Shown: positions 33,385 through 42,799, counted from the stretch's first letter. The stretch: DNA of 64,000 nt from DATAXV01 sp036272915 (GCA_036272915.1 DATAXV010000112.1:54824-118823), one strand, 5' to 3'. The notes: a model not told the origin generated them from the sequence alone. Numbers and translations are program-made.

Positions 33385-34379
33385 GCTCGGGGGAGATGTT
33401 CCTCGTCGGCGACATCACCGGCGACCTGGAGAAGAAGGGATGCCGGGCCGGCTTCGGCGACGCCCTGCTCGAACTGGCGGAGGACATGCCTGAGCTGGTC
33501 GTGCTCACCGGCGATCTCGCCGACTCGACGCGGGTCGCTCCGTTCGCCGCCGCCCATCCCTCCCGGTTCTTCGACATGGGCGTCGCCGAGCAGAACATGA
33601 TGGGCGTCGCCGCCGGCCTCGCCATCGGCGGGAAGGTGCCGTTCCTGACCTCGTACGCCACCTTCTCGCCGGGGCGCAACTGGGACCAGTTCCGCGTCTC
33701 GGTCGCCTACACCGAGGCCAACGTCAAGGTTGTCGGCGCCCACGCCGGGCTCTCCGTCGGGCCCGACGGGGCGACCCACGAGGCCCTGGAGGACATCGCC
33801 ATCGTCAGGGTCCTGCCCGGGGTCACGGTGGTCGTTCCCTGCGACTACGAGCAGGCCAGGCTGGCCACCCACGCGCTCGCCCACCACCGCGGCCCGGACT
33901 ACATCCGCTTCGGCCGGGAGAACACCCCCGTCTTCACCACGCCGCGCACGCCGTTCGAGCTGGGACGCGCCCAGGTCTACCGGGATGGTTCCGACGTCAC
34001 CATCGTCGGCTGTGGACCGCTCGTCCACGAGGCCCTGCTCGCCGCCTCGCAGCTCGCCGAGGAGGGCATCTCCGCCCGCGTCGTCAACTCCCACACGGTG
34101 AAGCCGCTCGACGTCGAGACGATCGTTCGCTGCGCCGAGGAGACCGGCGCGATCGTGTCGGTCGAGGAGCACCAGGTGACCGGCGGCCTGGGCGGCGCCA
34201 TCGCCGAGGCGTTGGCCCGCAACCGGCCGACGCCGATGGAGTTCGTGGGCATGCCCGACAGCTTCGGCGAATCGGGAAAGGCCGGCGAGCTGCTGGAGAA
34301 GTGGGGCCTGACCGCACCCTCGATCACTCGCAAGGTGCGGGCCGTGCTCGCTCGCAAGGCGAGCGTCCTGACCACCTGA
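33381..34379 (+). CDS. transketolase, C-terminal subunit
   Basis: The 332-residue second half carries the pyrimidine-binding domain (FFDMGVAEQNMMGVAAGLA, catalytic Glu in VAEQN) and the C-terminal swivelling domain (VVNSHTVKPLD, VEEHQVTGGLGGA). With the neighbouring N-terminal subunit it transfers two-carbon ketol units in the pentose-phosphate pathway. The ATGA overlap at 33381-33384 ensures equimolar synthesis. It is convergent with ispH. Confidence 0.92.
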   Translation: MSSGEMFLVGDITGDLEKKGCRAGFGDALLELAEDMPELVVLTGDLADSTRVAPFAAAHPSRFFDMGVAEQNMMGVAAGLAIGGKVPFLTSYATFSPGRNWDQFRVSVAYTEANVKVVGAHAGLSVGPDGATHEALEDIAIVRVLPGVTVVVPCDYEQARLATHALAHHRGPDYIRFGRENTPVFTTPRTPFELGRAQVYRDGSDVTIVGCGPLVHEALLAASQLAEEGISARVVNSHTVKPLDVETIVRCAEETGAIVSVEEHQVTGGLGGAIAEALARNRPTPMEFVGMPDSFGESGKAGELLEKWGLTAPSITRKVRAVLARKASVLTT

Positions 34380-34385
34380 GGCGCC

Positions 34386-35258
34386 TCAGTCGACGGCGAG
34401 CTGCTCCAGGTGCTCGATCACCCGCCTGGTGATGTGGGTCGGGGTGGAGGCGCCGCTGGTCACGCCGACCCGGCGCACGCCCCGGAACCAGGCGGGGTCG
34501 ACGTCGTCGACGCCGTCGACCAGGTGGGCGGGCTTCCCGGCCAGCTCCCTGACCACCTCGACCAGGCGGTTGGAGTTGGACGACCGGGCGCTGCCGACGA
34601 CGATGACCAGGTCGAGGTCCTGCTCGCGGGCCATGCGCACGGCGGCCTCCTGCCGCTCCTGGGTGGCCCGGCAGATCTCGTTGTGCACCTCGCAGTCGGG
34701 GAAGCGCTCACGGACGGCCTCGATCAGGGACTCGGTGTCCCAGAGCGAGAGCGTGGTCTGGCAGGTCACGGCCACGCGATCGTTGTCGATCCGAAGCCCG
34801 TCGACGTCCTCGCGCGCCTGGACCAGGTGGACCCTTCCCGGAGCCTCGCCGATGACACCCTCCGGCTCGGGATGGTTGTGCCGGCCGATGTAGACGACGT
34901 CGTACCCGCGCGCGGCCAGGTCGCGCACAAGGTCGTGGGTGCGGATGACGTCAGTGCAGGTGGCGTCGATCGCCTCCAGGCCCTTGGCCTCGGCCTTCTC
35001 CTTGACCTGCGGGGACACGCCGTGGGCGGTGAAGATGACGGTGCCACTGTCGATCAGATCCAGACCGGCGAGACGGTTGGGCGGATCGACCAGGTCGATC
35101 CCCTGACTCTTCAGATCCTCGGTGGCGTGCGTGTTGTGCACGAGGTGGCCCAGCATGTAGACGGGCCCCGAGTTCTGCTCCCGCACCCGCTTCGCGATCC
35201 GGAAGGCGTCGACAACACCGTGGCAGTAGCCCCGGGGGGTGATGCGTACGACCTCCAT
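34386..35258 (-). CDS. ispH: 4-hydroxy-3-methylbut-2-enyl diphosphate reductase
   Basis: This 290-residue iron-sulfur enzyme performs the last step of the MEP isoprenoid pathway, giving IPP and DMAPP. The three cluster cysteines are Cys12 (GYCHGV), Cys101 (DATCTDV) and Cys196 (NEICRAT). The HLVHN, TAHGVSP and RHNHPE His motifs are intact, as is SARSSNSNRL. It starts at ATG 35258, 11 bases after the end of the PIG-L deacetylase gene on the same strand, so it may be the last gene of that operon. Confidence 0.96.
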   Translation of the reverse strand: MEVVRITPRGYCHGVVDAFRIAKRVREQNSGPVYMLGHLVHNTHATEDLKSQGIDLVDPPNRLAGLDLIDSGTVIFTAHGVSPQVKEKAEAKGLEAIDATCTDVIRTHDLVRDLAARGYDVVYIGRHNHPEPEGVIGEAPGRVHLVQAREDVDGLRIDNDRVAVTCQTTLSLWDTESLIEAVRERFPDCEVHNEICRATQERQEAAVRMAREQDLDLVIVVGSARSSNSNRLVEVVRELAGKPAHLVDGVDDVDPAWFRGVRRVGVTSGASTPTHITRRVIEHLEQLAVD

Positions 35259-35269
35259 CGATTCGAAGT

Positions 35270-36067
35270 CTACCCGCCGAGAAGGCTCCGGGCCTGACGG
35301 TGCGGCGGCTCGGTGTCGCCGACGACGACGAAGTGCTCCGTGCCCAGCGCGGACTCCATCAACTGACCCTGCATGGTGCTGAAGGGACCGTTCGGGTCCA
35401 TCTGCGTGACGTGCTCTTCGAGCGCCTTCCTCTTCTCCCCGGCGAGGTCGCGGACGTCGACCTCGAGCGAGATCTCGGCGTCCGGCCAGCCACCGATGCG
35501 CGCCATCTGGGTCAGCGCCTCGTCGTCCTGACCGACATGGCGACGCAGCTCCGCGACGGACGACGCCGGAACCGCGTGCCAGTAGAGCCTCGCCGAACCG
35601 TCACCGGCCTCCCGGAGCAGCTCCACGGCGGCGCCGGTCACCATGCTCGCCTTGATGTGGTCGGGATGGCCATAGGTGCCGTCGGGCGTGTAGCTGACCA
35701 CCACCTCGGGGTGCTCCTCTTCGATGATCGCGGCCAGGCGCCGGGCCGCCTCCTCGAGTGGCGCGGCGTGGAAGCAGCGCGGGTCCTCGTTGCTCGGGGT
35801 GCCCGCCATCCCCGAGTCCCGATAGCCGAGGAACTCCAGCCGGTCGACGCCCAGGATGTCGCAGGCGCGACGCAGCTCGGCCTCACGCACCTCGCCCAGG
35901 CGAGGACGGGTGGCGGCCTCGTCGAAGGTGAAGATCTGCCCCTCCTCGCCGCGGGTGCAGGTCACCAGTACGACCCGATGGCCCTCGCGGTGGGCGCGCA
36001 GCATGACCCCGCCGGTGGCGATCGTCTCGTCGTCGGGGTGGGCGTGTACGAGCAGCAGTGTTCCCAT
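35270..36067 (-). CDS. PIG-L family deacetylase (MshB/Mca-like)
   Basis: This 265-residue zinc hydrolase has the metal-binding motif AHPDDE at residues 9-14 and the third ligand in PDGTYGHPDHI. These enzymes remove acetyl groups from N-acetylglucosamine conjugates (mycothiol synthesis) or cleave related amides. Sequence alone does not separate MshB from Mca or other PIG-L members. The start ATG 36067 overlaps the HAD phosphatase stop (TGATG), and ispH follows 11 bases downstream. Confidence 0.88.
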   Translation of the reverse strand: MGTLLLVHAHPDDETIATGGVMLRAHREGHRVVLVTCTRGEEGQIFTFDEAATRPRLGEVREAELRRACDILGVDRLEFLGYRDSGMAGTPSNEDPRCFHAAPLEEAARRLAAIIEEEHPEVVVSYTPDGTYGHPDHIKASMVTGAAVELLREAGDGSARLYWHAVPASSVAELRRHVGQDDEALTQMARIGGWPDAEISLEVDVRDLAGEKRKALEEHVTQMDPNGPFSTMQGQLMESALGTEHFVVVGDTEPPHRQARSLLGG

Positions 36068-36903
36068 CAGGCGGCCTCCTCCCAGGGCATCGGCGCCTCC
36101 CCGAGGAGGCCGGCTATCAGACGCGCGATGGCGCCGGTTCCGGCCGCGCCGATCGAATGACCATGGGCCGAGGCCACCACCTCCGGGGGCGCCGTTCCCA
36201 TGGCCACACCGAGCGCGGCCCATTCGATCATGGGCTGGTCGTTCCGCCCGTCGCCGACGGCGACGGTGCGCTCGCGAGGGATACCGAGCCGCTCGCAGAG
36301 GAAGGACAGCCCTGCCCGCTTGTCGGCGCCAGGGCTGGTGATCTCCAGGTACGTCGTGGAGCTGGTCGCGGCGTAGATGCGGCCCTCCCAGCGGGTCCTG
36401 ACCTCGGGCAGGAGCTCCTCGATCACCGGCGGCTGGGCGATGATGACCATCTTCGGCGTGGTCGCGCCCATCGCCTGGTCCAGGTCGGGGACGATGTGTA
36501 TCGGCATGCCTGCGTGGCGGGCGTAGTTCCGGCCCTCCTCGCGGTCGCGCTCGACGATCAGCTCGTCGTTCCTATAGGCCTGGACGTGGAGGTCGCGCTG
36601 GCGGCAGAAGCGCACGATCTCCATGGCCACGTCGTGCTCCAGCCCCCGGTCGAGGAGCATCTCGCCGTCGGGGCTGCGAACCTGCGCCCCCTGGTAGCAG
36701 ATGAGGGCACGCTTCAGGCCGAGGCGCTTGGCCCAGGAGAGGGCACCGGGGAATGGCCTCCCCGTGCAGACGACCACGGTCATGCCGGCGGCCTGAGCCC
36801 GGCCCACGGCAGCGATGTCACGGGGGTCGATCTGCAGGTCGGGGGTGAGCACTGTGCCGTCGAGGTCAAGGGCGAGCAGGCCCGTCCGCCATTCAGAGGT
36901 CAC
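36067..36903 (-). CDS. HAD-superfamily phosphatase, Cof type
   Basis: This 278-residue hydrolase has the HAD nucleophile motif LALDLDGTVL, the conserved Thr in VVVCTGR, the Lys in the ITSPGADKRAGL segment, and the metal-binding GDGRNDQPMI. The size and C2-type cap place it with Cof/YidA-like sugar-phosphate phosphatases. GTG 36903 (VTSEWR) gives the best start; the open frame reaches further, but the upstream sequence is unlike the family. It is translationally coupled to the PIG-L gene. Confidence 0.88.
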   Translation of the reverse strand: MTSEWRTGLLALDLDGTVLTPDLQIDPRDIAAVGRAQAAGMTVVVCTGRPFPGALSWAKRLGLKRALICYQGAQVRSPDGEMLLDRGLEHDVAMEIVRFCRQRDLHVQAYRNDELIVERDREEGRNYARHAGMPIHIVPDLDQAMGATTPKMVIIAQPPVIEELLPEVRTRWEGRIYAATSSTTYLEITSPGADKRAGLSFLCERLGIPRERTVAVGDGRNDQPMIEWAALGVAMGTAPPEVVASAHGHSIGAAGTGAIARLIAGLLGEAPMPWEEAA

Positions 36904-37444
36904 AGTCAGGAAGGGTACCCGGCGGCTTCGCCCGGCGAGCGAGCGGCCGCGCTCAGAGACCGAGCTCGCCCGTGTCTGCAACCTCCGGCGCACCTCCGGC
37001 CCTCAGCCATGCCCGCTCCCTCGATCCGGATCGGCGTCGCCAGGCCGAGGCGCGCCGCGATGTCCGGAACCGACCACCCCAGCCGCGGCAGCTGCCGGCA
37101 GTAGTCCGCCCAGGTGCGCTGATCGCTGCGGAGACCCCGGGACCAGTCCGCACACTGTCGCGAGTCGACTTGTTCCAGCCGTGCGTCGACAGTGCGGAGG
37201 AGGAGGCCCACCCGATGTTTCAAGATCTTTCCAAGCACGGCGTTCGGATCCGGGAACGGGCCCCTGGGGTGGCCCTGCCGCTGGCTCTCGACGGCCCAGT
37301 CCAGCGGGCCGCTGGTGCTATCTCGACTCTTGTAGACGTTGGCCCCGTGGCGATCACGGGTCGCCGCTGGTGCCGTTTGTGCGTGCAGCGTTCCCCTGCA
37401 GCGCGGTTCCGGTGTCGCATTCGCGATCGGTGCGCGGAGACGGG
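36904..37444. other. 541-base stretch without a confident gene
   Basis: A minus-strand frame (36906-37238) contains RTWADYCRQLPRLGWSVPDIAARLGL, which has helix-turn-helix character, but its C-terminal third is Arg/Ser-rich nonsense, it has no ribosome site, and it overlaps the start region of the HAD gene. It could be a decayed regulator. A plus-strand frame around 37215 is equally weak. Base composition is more uneven than in the flanking genes. Confidence 0.4.
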
Positions 37445-37870
37445 TCAGAGATCGTGGCCCCTCTCGTCCGTCCGCTTCAGTGAGACATCGTAGCCCGCGT
37501 CCAGCAATGTCTCGAGGGCATCACCCCGGGTTCGCTGCCGTTGCACCTCACGGCCATGGCGGGCTTCATCGAGCTGGCGCCGCGTGGCATCGGCGATTCC
37601 GGCCATGCCTTTAAGCTCGAACTGGAGTTCCACGTTCCCCCGCCGCGCCTGCCCCCACTTCCAGGCGGTCACAGCGGTACCTGCCAATGCGGCCCCCAGC
37701 GTGTCCCACAGGGGCCAGCTCTGGATGACGTTGAACACATCGCCCACGATCCCCACCATGAGGGTCGCGAATCCCGCTCCGGCCGACGCCAACGAGATGC
37801 CGCGCGGGAGATAGCCGGCCTTGTCGATCTCCCGCCGCTGCTGAGCATTCATCCGCGGTCGCTGGTCCAT
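37445..37870 (-). CDS. hypothetical membrane protein, about 141 residues
   Basis: The open frame begins upstream at 38101, but the likely protein starts at one of the ATGs at 37948, 37870 or 37852; none has a strong ribosome site. It has two membrane segments (ISLASAGAGFATLMVGIVGDVF and LWDTLGAALAGTAVTAW) separated by IQSW, then a charged, probably coiled-coil tail (DATRRQLDEARHGREVQRQR). No family is recognised. It is divergent from the large GxGYxYP-like gene. Confidence 0.5.
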   Translation of the reverse strand: MDQRPRMNAQQRREIDKAGYLPRGISLASAGAGFATLMVGIVGDVFNVIQSWPLWDTLGAALAGTAVTAWKWGQARRGNVELQFELKGMAGIADATRRQLDEARHGREVQRQRTRGDALETLLDAGYDVSLKRTDERGHDL

Positions 37871-38077
37871 CGGAGCTTGAGGATGCGGCCTGCGGACGGA
37901 CCAGGGGCGGACATTGGCCCGGCTAAGTTCGCTTACGCGTTCCGCCATGGCGTCGTCGGGCGGACAGGACCCGCCATCTTCCGGATCGCCCGGTTGACGG
38001 TGACTGTCCAGACCGGTAACTGTTAGCTGGTTCGCCGTCCACGCGCCCGGGCCGGATTCAAGCCGGAAAGGGGGTCC

Positions 38078-40675
38078 ATGGCCAGGTCCGCTCGTCGCCA
38101 CCTTCTACCCGTACTGGGCGGGCTACGCCTGTTCACCCGCGCCGACCTGCTCCCATCGCTGGGACGGCTCTTCGTTCGAGCGCAGGCAGCGGGCGGCGAG
38201 CCAGGACCGGAGACCATCCGGGGCTGGCTGCCCGCACCGCCGATCCGGCCGGGATCGCTCCTCGTCGTCGACACCACCGGGCTCGGACCGGAGTCGCAGG
38301 TCGCCCTGGCCGTTCTGCAAGGCCTCGCCAATGCTCGCCTCGAGCCCGGCGGGAGAGCGGTGTACCTCGAGGCCCCGGAGGGCTACGGAGCGTACGCCGA
38401 GGGTGATCGGCTCTGGCCGCAGATCTACGCCGCCCAGCTCGGCGTCGGAGTCCAGAAGGGCACCACGGAGGAGGTCGCCTCCCTCGCCCGAGAGCGCGGC
38501 GTGGAGCGATACGTGATCTGGGATCCGGCCCAGCCGAGCACCATCAATGTGGCCAACACACTCGCCTGGCTGCACGGGGCGGCGGCGTTCGCCCCCGACG
38601 ACGCGGCCGGACCGCTGGCGGCGGGGATGAACCTCCTGCTCGACCTGCGAACCAAGTCCTTCTCCGGCGCGGCGTCCGCCTATCGATGGGCGCTGGACGA
38701 GATCGCAGGGACCGCACCGGACACGCTGGCCCTCCTGTCGGTCGGCGACATGCCCGGCGACGAGACCGAGGGCGAGATCCGGTGGACGCCTCGGGACTAC
38801 GCGGTCCACACCCGCGCCTTCACCTGGGCCGCGGACATCAACCAGATCGCTTTCGGCGGGAAGCAGGACTTCGAGCTGCAGCGGAGGATCCTGGGGAGCG
38901 TCGGATCGGGCACCGGGACGATGTACGGGTGGAGCAACGACGAGAGCGCCACGACGATCCTGGCCAGTCGGGAGGGCCTGCTCTTCTTCCCGGCCGACAC
39001 GCCAGGTCTCCCTGCCGAGAACCTGACCGTCCACACCGCAATGCGCACGGAGGCCAGGCAGCGGCCACGGTCGCCGGCGCCGGACCTCGATGAGGACGCC
39101 GTCTACGCCACCATCGTCGTCACCGACGCCGACAACATCGGAGTCCTGATCGATTTCCACGAGGGACGCTGGCAGGATGCCAAGCGGGGCCTGGTGCCGC
39201 TCGGCTGGTCGATGCAGGGGATGGCCCCGGGCCTGACGCCGGGCATGGCCCGCCACTACTTCGACAGCTCCACCGACAACGACGAGCTGGTCGCCTGGCT
39301 GCCCTTCGGCTACCCCGACCTGTCCTCGTTCGTCGGCGCACCCAACTGGCACCGCTGGGTACGCGACGCGCATGCGGCGATGCGTCTCGGCGGCCTCCGC
39401 GTCAGCCAGAACTTCCCCCACTTCCGCCCGGTCGAGGGCGAGGAGGCCTCGGGCCTCTGGGACCTGCTCCACGGTCAGGACGCGCCGAGGGGGCACATGA
39501 TCGGGTACATCGGACCTCCGGGCATGTACCCGGTAGGCGAGCCGCTCTGGATCGACGGGCACCCCATCCTCCCCACTGGCGGACTCGGATCGGAGGAGTC
39601 CACGCCCACGGCGGAGGCCGTCACCGGGATCGCCCGGGTGGCCGCCGCCAACCCGGCGCGCCCCCTCTTCGTCAACGTGACCCTGGGCAACGGCACCTCC
39701 TACGCCGACGCCATCGAGATCGTCCAGGCCAGCTACGACACCCCTGTCCGCTTCGTTCTGCCCACCCAGATCGTGGAGCTCATGCGCGAGGCCTGGGAGC
39801 GTGGCTTGGCAGGGACCACGCTGCTCGGCCTCGACACGCCGAGGCCGGCCGACTGCCACTACCTGCTCCGCGGCGACAGCGACTCGACGCCGGTGCTGTT
39901 CGGCGGCGATGGCACGCTGCGCACCGCCCGGACCGGAAGCGGCTGGATCTACCGGTTCAACGTCGAGCGCTGCCTCGCCGCCACCATCGACCTCGAAGCC
40001 GTGGGCAGTGGCGCGGTCGAGGTCTCCAGCGATGGGGCGAGGTGGAGACGTCCGGTCCTGCTCGATGTCCCTGCCGGCGCCGTGGCGACCGCGGTGATCG
40101 ACGCCTCCGACCAGCTGCCGGCGGCGCACCTCTGGATCCGCTTCCGTGGAGATCTGACGGTGACCGGCCTTCGCCTCGGCTATAACGTGGGGCGGTCGGG
40201 CTCGGTCGAGGTCGCCTCGCTGCCGGCCGATCACCGCCTCGTCCTCCCCGGTGGTGGGAACCTGGTCGCCGGGGTGTCGCCAGTCGCGCCGGCAGGCGCC
40301 CGTGTCATGACCGAGGACGGTGGCACCTGCCGCATCTCCATCCCCGCCCCCGAGGGTGGGGTCACCCCACAGCGCGGATTCGGCGGGACCGCGTGGGTGG
40401 GCTGGACGCTGTCCGGGATCGAGGCCGGCACCGCCTCCCTGCTCCGCCTGGGCGACATGACCGGATCCGGCCGGCTGCATCTGGGCGCCTCGGCTCCGAC
40501 GGGAGTGGTCGCCTCGCAGACCATCGTGCTCGACGATCGGCCGCAGACCGTGTCGATGCTGATCCGCGTACCGCCCGGAGGCGGGTCCGCCGACGGCGAG
40601 GTCCAGCTCCAGGTCCGGACGCACCAGTTCCCGCTCGAGGTCACGCTCACGCCGTCGGTCCACCGGGTCGGCTGA
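38078..40675 (+). CDS. large GxGYxYP-like putative glycan-active protein
   Basis: I recognise this 865-residue protein only tentatively. The middle part (VTDADNIGVLIDF, about 348-360, then LVPLGWSMQGMAPGLTPGMARHY and WLPFGYPDL) resembles the GxGYxYP family, putative glycoside hydrolases, but the name-giving motif is degenerate. Residues 1-330 form an alpha/beta domain; 600-865 look like two beta-sandwich domains. No signal peptide is evident: the basic N-terminus is followed by only weakly hydrophobic sequence. The nitroreductase-like gene follows within 30 bases. Confidence 0.5.
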   Translation: MARSARRHLLPVLGGLRLFTRADLLPSLGRLFVRAQAAGGEPGPETIRGWLPAPPIRPGSLLVVDTTGLGPESQVALAVLQGLANARLEPGGRAVYLEAPEGYGAYAEGDRLWPQIYAAQLGVGVQKGTTEEVASLARERGVERYVIWDPAQPSTINVANTLAWLHGAAAFAPDDAAGPLAAGMNLLLDLRTKSFSGAASAYRWALDEIAGTAPDTLALLSVGDMPGDETEGEIRWTPRDYAVHTRAFTWAADINQIAFGGKQDFELQRRILGSVGSGTGTMYGWSNDESATTILASREGLLFFPADTPGLPAENLTVHTAMRTEARQRPRSPAPDLDEDAVYATIVVTDADNIGVLIDFHEGRWQDAKRGLVPLGWSMQGMAPGLTPGMARHYFDSSTDNDELVAWLPFGYPDLSSFVGAPNWHRWVRDAHAAMRLGGLRVSQNFPHFRPVEGEEASGLWDLLHGQDAPRGHMIGYIGPPGMYPVGEPLWIDGHPILPTGGLGSEESTPTAEAVTGIARVAAANPARPLFVNVTLGNGTSYADAIEIVQASYDTPVRFVLPTQIVELMREAWERGLAGTTLLGLDTPRPADCHYLLRGDSDSTPVLFGGDGTLRTARTGSGWIYRFNVERCLAATIDLEAVGSGAVEVSSDGARWRRPVLLDVPAGAVATAVIDASDQLPAAHLWIRFRGDLTVTGLRLGYNVGRSGSVEVASLPADHRLVLPGGGNLVAGVSPVAPAGARVMTEDGGTCRISIPAPEGGVTPQRGFGGTAWVGWTLSGIEAGTASLLRLGDMTGSGRLHLGASAPTGVVASQTIVLDDRPQTVSMLIRVPPGGGSADGEVQLQVRTHQFPLEVTLTPSVHRVG

Positions 40676-40704
40676 TGGCCAACCCACCGGGAGAGGAGGT
40701 CGGA

Positions 40705-41301
40705 ATGCAGTTCCAGGAGGTGGTCCGGCGCCGCCGGATGATCCGCAACTACGAGGACCGGCCGGTATCGGAGGAGGCTCGGGAGCGGATCCTGGCCAAT
40801 GCCCTGCGTGCCCCGTCGGCGGGCTTCTCCCAGGGCTGGGCCTTCCTGGTGCTCGAGGCCCCCACCGTCCGGGGACGCTTCTGGGCCGCCGTCTCCGGGC
40901 CGGAGGAGGACGACAGCATGTGGGCGGCGGGGCTGCGGCGAGCCCCGCTGATCATCGTCGCCCTCTCCCACAAGGAGGCGTACCTGGATCGCTACGCGGA
41001 GCCGGACAAGGGTTGGGAGGATCGCGACGAGGGGCGCTGGCCGGTGCCCTACTGGGACATCGACACGGGGTTCGCCTCGCTGCTGATGCTCCTGACCGCC
41101 GTCGACGAGCAGCTGGGCGCGTGCTTCATCGGGATCCAGCCGGAGCGCATCCATCCCTTCCGCGCCACGTTCGGCGTCCCCGAGCCCTACGCGCCGATCG
41201 GCTTCGTCACCGTGGGACACCCCGCTCCGGACGTCCGCTCACCGTCGCTTCGCCGCGGCCGCCGGCCGTGGGAGGAGGTCGTCCACCGCGGACGCTGGTG
41301 A
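40705..41301 (+). CDS. nitroreductase-family flavoprotein
   Basis: This 198-residue FMN-binding fold has the phosphate-contacting RRRRMIRNYEDRPV at the start, APSAGFSQGWAFLV, and the C-terminal GACFIGIQPERI and PIGFVTVGHP segments. The family reduces nitro-compounds, quinones or flavins, or acts in cofactor maturation; F420-linked members also exist. ATG 40705 has GGAGG five bases upstream and is preferred over ATG 40675, which overlaps the stop of the preceding gene (TGATG). The two genes are likely co-transcribed. Confidence 0.85.
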   Translation: MQFQEVVRRRRMIRNYEDRPVSEEARERILANALRAPSAGFSQGWAFLVLEAPTVRGRFWAAVSGPEEDDSMWAAGLRRAPLIIVALSHKEAYLDRYAEPDKGWEDRDEGRWPVPYWDIDTGFASLLMLLTAVDEQLGACFIGIQPERIHPFRATFGVPEPYAPIGFVTVGHPAPDVRSPSLRRGRRPWEEVVHRGRW

Positions 41302-41449
41302 CGCCCGCTCCCTGTCTCAGGGTGACGTGGGTGGCGCACCGGCTCGAGGACTTCGGCTGCGGACCAGCGCCTCGGCACCGTCGCCTCCGTCTCCAGGAAG
41401 TTGTCGGTGATAGCTCTCTCCAAACCGACTCCACGGCAGACGCGGGCAG

Positions 41450-42799
41450 TCAGTCGCGGAGGACCTTGGCGACCCGTTCGGCTGCGGTGAGCTCCGGGGC
41501 CTCGAACGATCGCTGCGTCAGTTCCTCAGCGAGAAGGATGTAGCGGGTTGCAGTCGCGATACGGACCTCGTCGGTCATGACGGGGGCTTCTCCGTCGCCG
41601 CGGAACCCTCGCTCCACCATCCACTCTCGCAGCGGCTCCTTGTCGAGTGCTCGCTGATCCTTGTCCTTTCGGAACAGCTCGTCGTAGGTGTCTGCGTACC
41701 AGTAGCGCGAGCTGTCAGGCGTGTGCACTTCGTCCATGAGCACGATCTCGTCGCCGAGCAGACCCAACTCGTACTTCGTATCGACCAGGATCAGGCCGCG
41801 TTGGGCCGCGACTTCGGTGCCCCGAGCGAACAGCCGGAAGCAGACGTCGGCGCACCGGTCGAATAGGTCTGCGGCCACGAGACCCTCGGCGATTGCGTCG
41901 TCGCGACCGAGGTTTCGATCGTGCACTTCGAACTTGGTCGTCGGGGTCAGGATCGGAGCCTCCAACCGCTCGTTCTTGCGAAGCCCGTCGGGCATCAGGT
42001 TGCCGGCAATGTTCCGCGCGCCCGCCTCGTAGTTGAACCACAACGATGTCTTCGTTACGCCCGTGATGTAGGCGCGAACGACGAATTCAAGCGGCACCGG
42101 AGCGCACTCGCGGACGCGCACGACGTTGGGGTCAAGGACCTCCAGGAGGTGATTCGAGACGATGTCGGAGGTGGCGTCGAACCAGTAATTCGCTATCTCG
42201 TTGAGGACCTGACCCTTGAACGGGATAGTCCCGAGGAGCCGGTCGAACGCCGACAACCTGTCGGTGGTCACGATGGTGCGAACGTCGCCGTCGACGTAGC
42301 TGTCACGCACTTTGCCCTCGTGGCGGACACCAAGGTCACCGAAGTCCGTTCGGCCGAGCGTGCCCAGCAGTTCCCTCGCAAGCCTCTCGTCGGAGAGCAT
42401 TGGCATCCCTTCTTCGATCCGCAGCGGTGACTCCATAACGTCCTCCCTCTCGATCATCCGGTCCATTGCGTCGACCCGGCCAGCCGCCTGCCGGGCCGCC
42501 TCCGTCAGGCGCCGACGGTGCTCGACCAGCCGCGCCCGTCGCGCGCCTCGATCAGTGGCGTCGACGATGGCGGCGACATCCTCCAACGGCATGCCGACGC
42601 CGCGCAACGCGGCAAGGGTGCGCGCTCGCGGCAGCTGGCGCAGCCCGTAGCGGCGGTAGCCGGTGCGATCATCGACCTCGACCGGCACGAGCAGGCCGAC
42701 CTGGTGGTAGTGCCGCAACGTCTCAACCGTCAGCCCCGACAGCTGCGCGAACGCGCCGACACCGACCAACTCGCCTGAGTCCACACCAGCAGTGTCCAA
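41450..42799 (-). CDS. purC: MerR-type DNA-binding domain fused to SAICAR synthetase (PurC)
   Basis: One uninterrupted 449-codon frame. Residues 12-120 are a MerR winged helix (AFAQLSGLTVETLRHYHQVG, RTGYRRYGLRQL) plus dimerisation helix. Residues 122-449 are complete SAICAR synthetase, which joins aspartate to CAIR in purine synthesis: GKVRDSY, TTDRLSAFDRLL, VVRAYITG, LVDTKYELGL and LMDEVHTPDSSRYW are all present. GGAGG at 42442-42446 sits five bases before ATG 42436 (MESPLR), so PurC can also be made alone. The fusion start is TTG 42799 or GTG 42784. No other purine gene is near, and mobile-element debris lies upstream. Confidence 0.88.
   Translation of the reverse strand: MDTAGVDSGELVGVGAFAQLSGLTVETLRHYHQVGLLVPVEVDDRTGYRRYGLRQLPRARTLAALRGVGMPLEDVAAIVDATDRGARRARLVEHRRRLTEAARQAAGRVDAMDRMIEREDVMESPLRIEEGMPMLSDERLARELLGTLGRTDFGDLGVRHEGKVRDSYVDGDVRTIVTTDRLSAFDRLLGTIPFKGQVLNEIANYWFDATSDIVSNHLLEVLDPNVVRVRECAPVPLEFVVRAYITGVTKTSLWFNYEAGARNIAGNLMPDGLRKNERLEAPILTPTTKFEVHDRNLGRDDAIAEGLVAADLFDRCADVCFRLFARGTEVAAQRGLILVDTKYELGLLGDEIVLMDEVHTPDSSRYWYADTYDELFRKDKDQRALDKEPLREWMVERGFRGDGEAPVMTDEVRIATATRYILLAEELTQRSFEAPELTAAERVAKVLRD

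Noticed and set aside
36906..37238. Minus-strand frame with helix-turn-helix-like stretch
   Set aside because: Only a 30-residue part looks protein-like; the rest is Arg/Ser-rich and overlaps the HAD gene start. Reported only as part of a gene-poor interval.
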